Assembly (NCBI GenBank): GCA_036023115.1
Contig: JAYKKT010000059.1
Span: 1,206,501 to 1,270,500 of the forward strand
From: Brasenia schreberi
Lineage: Eukaryota > Streptophyta > Magnoliopsida > Nymphaeales > Cabombaceae
DNA: 64,000 bases
Direction: 5' to 3'
Part shown: one piece after another, positions 60,886 through 64,000 of the stretch
How the letters are laid out: every line of letters starts with the position of its first letter
Numbering within the stretch: the stretch's first letter is position 1
The notes under the pieces: model-generated
Seen by the model: the letters and a program-made list of their open reading frames with translations, nothing else
What the model was told of the DNA's origin: nothing
Databases searched by the model: none
Program-made: the position numbers and the translations under genes

Positions 60886-62340
60886 AGTCGAGAGTCATAC
60901 GGCTAAGCTAACACTCTGGTACAGGATATTTCGTCTCAAATCTCTAGTGACACTTTTGTCTAGATTGGACATGAGATAGATCGTCTCATCGTAACTATGC
61001 CAAGCTAATCAATTTCGGGCATGGTCTATTGCACAAACATGAAGCCAACCAAAGCCAAAACAAGCACAAGCGCTGGTAATATCTAGTGTTTGATATAGGG
61101 TACCAGCCAGTTGGTACTGAACTACAGTACCAGGCTCACATGGGCATGAAACCTATGGTAAGGACCATCTCTAGTTCCACGTTTGATTTGCTCTTGAACA
61201 TGATACTTGAGTTTCAATTTCCTTCAAAAACTTCTCATATATTAGAATTACAAGCAACAATCAAAATTACAAACATCATATCTATATGTTCAATCAGTCA
61301 ACAATTTGTACTTTTGTATTCCTTTAAAATTTCGACTGTCTTCGAAACATTACCTTATAAAGTTTTGTTAGTTTGATACAGTGAAACACACACATATACG
61401 TACATATGTGAAACACACACATGTGTACATATACACATATATATGTATAGCAAGAAGGTACATATCGACACAAAACTAAGCATACCAAAATCATCATCAT
61501 TGTTGGTATCCCAATACAGAGAGGATCCACCAGCCCTATAGTTATCACTAACACAACCAACCATTGCTCTCGATCCCCAAAGCCCCCTCCTTCACATCCA
61601 AAACCTACAAACCAACTTCGAATTTCCAAATTTCGTGCAACCCATTTTTTAAAACCTCGAATTCTTTGAGCCTACAAAAATCTTAGACTTCCCATCACAT
61701 AATTCCTAATAAACCAAACATGAGTTCACCACCCCATGTGAGAGATGAGAAAGAAAAAGAGGAAACAAGAGAATGGAGTTGCATAGAAGAGAGGGCTGAA
61801 ATGAGGAGGTTAGAGCATCGAGAGACAAAGATGTAGACAATTCCAAGTTCTAACTCTACAAGCCCACTCCTTAACATGGGTTGATTTTTTAAAGTGAAAT
61901 GTGGCTAATGAAAGCATAGTTTCATGACCCTTCCTTGTTTGATTCGGGACGTGAACTTGGTACCATAGTTCTTAAAATTGAGAGTCCGACTCATGTGGTA
62001 TGGTGAATCAAACACCCCTTAGGTGGGGACATATGATCCATGAATACAAGATCCATATTTTGATATGGAACTAAATAAACCACCAAGTAAATCCTAGGAC
62101 CCATATTGATATTCGGATCTCACAAAAACCATCAAACCATTCGAACACAAGGCATCGGATTCGTAATAGGTCGATCTGATCAATTTTTGGATAAGATCCG
62201 ATCCATAACCAATTATAAGATCCGACCTTTCTTTCCAGGTCTGCCCTCTTCCGCAAGTTGAACGACGGGGATCGGTGAAGTGTCACAAGATCGCCCGTCG
62301 ATAACTTCATTAAGCGGAGCGGATTGATAAACGAAAGAGA
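60886..62340. other. Gene-free DNA between the MITE and the H2B-like gene
   Basis: GTGTTTGAT (61087-61095) and ATCAAACAC (62007-62015) face each other and could be decayed ends of a ~0.9-kb DNA element, but homology beyond ~10 bp is weak and no target duplication is evident. A CA/TA microsatellite lies at about 61385-61447. No coding sequence recognised. Confidence 0.35.
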
Positions 62341-62345
62341 TCCAC

Positions 62346-62363
62346 CCACGTCATCAATCCAAG
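62346..62363 (+). promoter_or_regulatory. Plant histone promoter motif (hexamer plus degenerate octamer)
   Basis: CCACGTCATCAATCCAAG aligns with the plant histone type I element (ACGTCA hexamer joined to a reversed octamer GATCCGCG), matching the hexamer part perfectly and differing at three positions in the octamer part. A CCAAT pentamer follows at 62378-62382. Such elements direct S-phase expression of plant histone genes. Confidence 0.6.
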
Positions 62364-62401
62364 ACAAGCCCTCGCGTCCAATCAAACTCAATCTAACCTT
62401 C

Positions 62402-62410
62402 CTATATATA
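62402..62410 (+). promoter_or_regulatory. TATA box of the H2B-like gene
   Basis: CTATATATA lies about 115 bp before the ATG at 62518 and 40-55 bp downstream of the histone motif and CCAAT box, a normal arrangement. Confidence 0.55.
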
Positions 62411-62517
62411 TTTCAGACACCTCCATCTCCACACATTAAAGATTTCTTTCCCTCGCAAATTTCCTCGATTGGGGTTGTTCATTTCGTCCTCTTTCCCTCT
62501 TCCGTTCGACAGTAGCA

Positions 62518-62895
62518 ATGGCGCCAAAGGCCGAGAAGAAGCCAGCGGAGAAGAAGCCGGCGTCGGAGAAGCCGGCGGAGGAGAAGAAGGCGGCGGAAGA
62601 AGCCGCGAGCGGGAGAAGAAGATTCCGAAGGAAGGTTCTGGAGAAAAAGAAGAAGAAGAGAGGCGAAAAGAACTGTAGAAACCTACGAGATCTACATCTT
62701 CAGGTTCTGAAGCAGGTGCACCCTGACATCGGGATATCGAGCAAGGCCATGGGGATCATGAACAGCTTCATCAACGATATCTTCGAGAAGCTCGCTCAGG
62801 AATCTTCGCGTCTCGCCCGCTACAACAAGAAGCCTACCATTACTTCCAGGGAGATTCAAACCGCTGTGAGGTTGGTCCTCCCTGGTGAGCTGTAA
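62518..62895 (+). CDS. Histone H2B-like, 125 aa, C-terminal helix missing; possible pseudogene
   Basis: The lysine-rich N-tail begins [15 protein letters not shown] as in plant H2B. Residues 63-125 ([63 protein letters not shown]) are canonical H2B histone fold. Two stretches are out of frame. About 32-41 should read like KIPKEGSG and does so in another frame. About 52-62 reads [11 protein letters not shown], while another frame gives the expected [11 protein letters not shown]. In each case later indels restore frame. The protein stops straight after LPGEL, so the alpha-C helix and the conserved C-terminal ubiquitination-site lysine are absent; downstream DNA shows no trace of them. A histone-type promoter is present, so it arose by DNA duplication, not reverse transcription. 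It is probably a decaying H2B gene; a truncated functional variant cannot be excluded. Confidence 0.8.
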   Translation: MAPKAEKKPAEKKPASEKPAEEKKAAEEAASGRRRFRRKVLEKKKKKRGEKNCRNLRDLHLQVLKQVHPDIGISSKAMGIMNSFINDIFEKLAQESSRLARYNKKPTITSREIQTAVRLVLPGEL

Positions 62896-64000
62896 AGTAA
62901 TGATCAGTAATGACCCTGATTTCCATCTACTAATTATTCGCCATAATTTTTGGATGTGTTTGTTTATGTAGATGCAAGTATCTAGGTACCCGTAAGCTTG
63001 TAGCTCAGAGTAATTATTCAGGGTCTCTCGAATTATGATAATCATAATTTACATTCTATCGATTTTGACGGTCGATTTATGCAGGAGGGTTTCAATCTGT
63101 TTCAGTTGATCTTTCTAAGCAAGTTGGGATGGAGCCGATTTGTCTATTAATTACACGTAAGAAAATTCACTGAACGCATCATCTTGAGTCGGGTATCAGG
63201 TTTATCTACCGCCCGGTTTTATTTGGTAGAAATAAAAGACGGGTGCTATCTGTTGCATTCAAAACAAACAAGGTTTTGGGAGTTTTTGACTGAAATAGCG
63301 CCTCTTGTAGTGTTTCTGAACAGAGCCTTAGTCCTATCATCTGACGCAAACCAGATTTCAAAACCACGCTCTTGTGTATCATGGAGCTAATGATCATGGA
63401 GCTAATTTGAAGCTCAACCAAGAAAATGATCCTAGGATTTCAGTTCTCGAATCTCATAGTTGCCGACTGTTCAGTGGTTAACCGAGGGGCATGCTCGTTG
63501 GTGGACCTATTAATGGGCTAGTTGGGGTGGCCGCCCATCAAATGTGAGAAAATCCTAGACATCAATAGACGAAGTCTGAATTTTCTTGTAATTGTATAGA
63601 CCGTCTCATCCCAGAAAATCTTTTAGGTCCACTAACTGCAAACGTAATGTAAACTCTTTGTTCATCGGTGAACCAAAGGGGTTCACTCTGCATTGCTGTC
63701 ACCGATCTTGCTTGTCTGCACCTGTTGAATTTCTCACAACAATGAATATGTTTTACTTGTAAAGTTTATAAATTCATTGGCAACACTTTTCCGGTCAAGT
63801 TGCATCCGCCCTAAAATCTGGAAAGGTCTCTGCTGCACAAGTGTCCTTGGAGGGAGGTATACTTTTTCTTTTGAAAATTATATCTATGTTTATAATAAGC
63901 TGCCGGAGGTCGATTCGACTCCAGCTTAACCTTTACATCTTCAAATTTTCAAGAATTCAGTGTGAGAATGAAAGCTCTTGCGTGATAAATTTCTCACTCC
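62896..64000. other. Gene-free DNA downstream of the H2B-like gene
   Basis: The first few hundred bases may be its 3' UTR. Short frames (63184-63390 plus, 63206-63421 minus) are not recognisable. No element ends seen. Confidence 0.4.

Noticed and set aside
62880..62892. Possible splice donor (GGTGAGC) at the end of the H2B-like ORF, hiding a missing C-terminal exon
   Set aside because: Plant H2B genes usually lack introns and the remaining 1.1 kb shows no sequence resembling the missing helix.

Overview
This is plant nuclear DNA, most likely from a flowering plant. The evidence is long introns with GT..AG borders, a plant UNC93-like transporter gene, a chloroplast-type short-chain dehydrogenase gene, an F-box relic, a histone H2B-like gene with a plant histone promoter motif, and Ty1-copia, RTE-type LINE and hAT elements. 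The species cannot be fixed from the window. There is no operon, CRISPR array, rRNA or intact tRNA.

Layout. 1-14.1 kb is gene-poor: a tandemly duplicated microsatellite block, a 345-bp TATG-type simple repeat, tRNA-derived SINE-like pieces, an F-box pseudogene (8445-9391) and a small LINE insertion. 14.2-27.1 kb (+) holds an eight-exon short-chain dehydrogenase/reductase (SDR) gene, 325 aa, whose splice phases all close. Its intron 7 carries an old Ty1-copia element with a 5-bp target duplication, which itself contains an antisense copia fragment and a deletion-derivative hAT element. 56.8-27.8 kb (-) holds a convergent ten-exon UNC93-like membrane protein gene, 443 aa, again with all phases closing. 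It spreads 1.3 kb of coding sequence over 29 kb because five of its nine introns contain transposons. These include a full-length RTE-clade LINE with an unbroken 992-codon ORF and a perfect 21-bp target duplication, two hAT transposase relics, a solo LTR, copia remnants and truncated LINE copies. 57-62.3 kb is AT-rich and gene-free, with a 158-bp hAT-type MITE. 62.3-62.9 kb (+) holds a histone H2B-like ORF behind a recognisable histone promoter; it lacks the C-terminal helix and shows compensating frameshifts.

The two long genes meet tail to tail, 672 bp apart, and remain coding-competent despite heavy intronic insertion. The RTE family has at least seven copies here, from 38 bp to 3.3 kb, all ending at the same GTT-rich 3' tail and flanked by 14-21 bp duplications. 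Three unrelated-looking LTRs share matches to the plant mitosis-specific activator (MSA, AACGG-core) element. I found no previously unknown enzymatic or defence system; the unusual content is transposon biology and the odd H2B gene.
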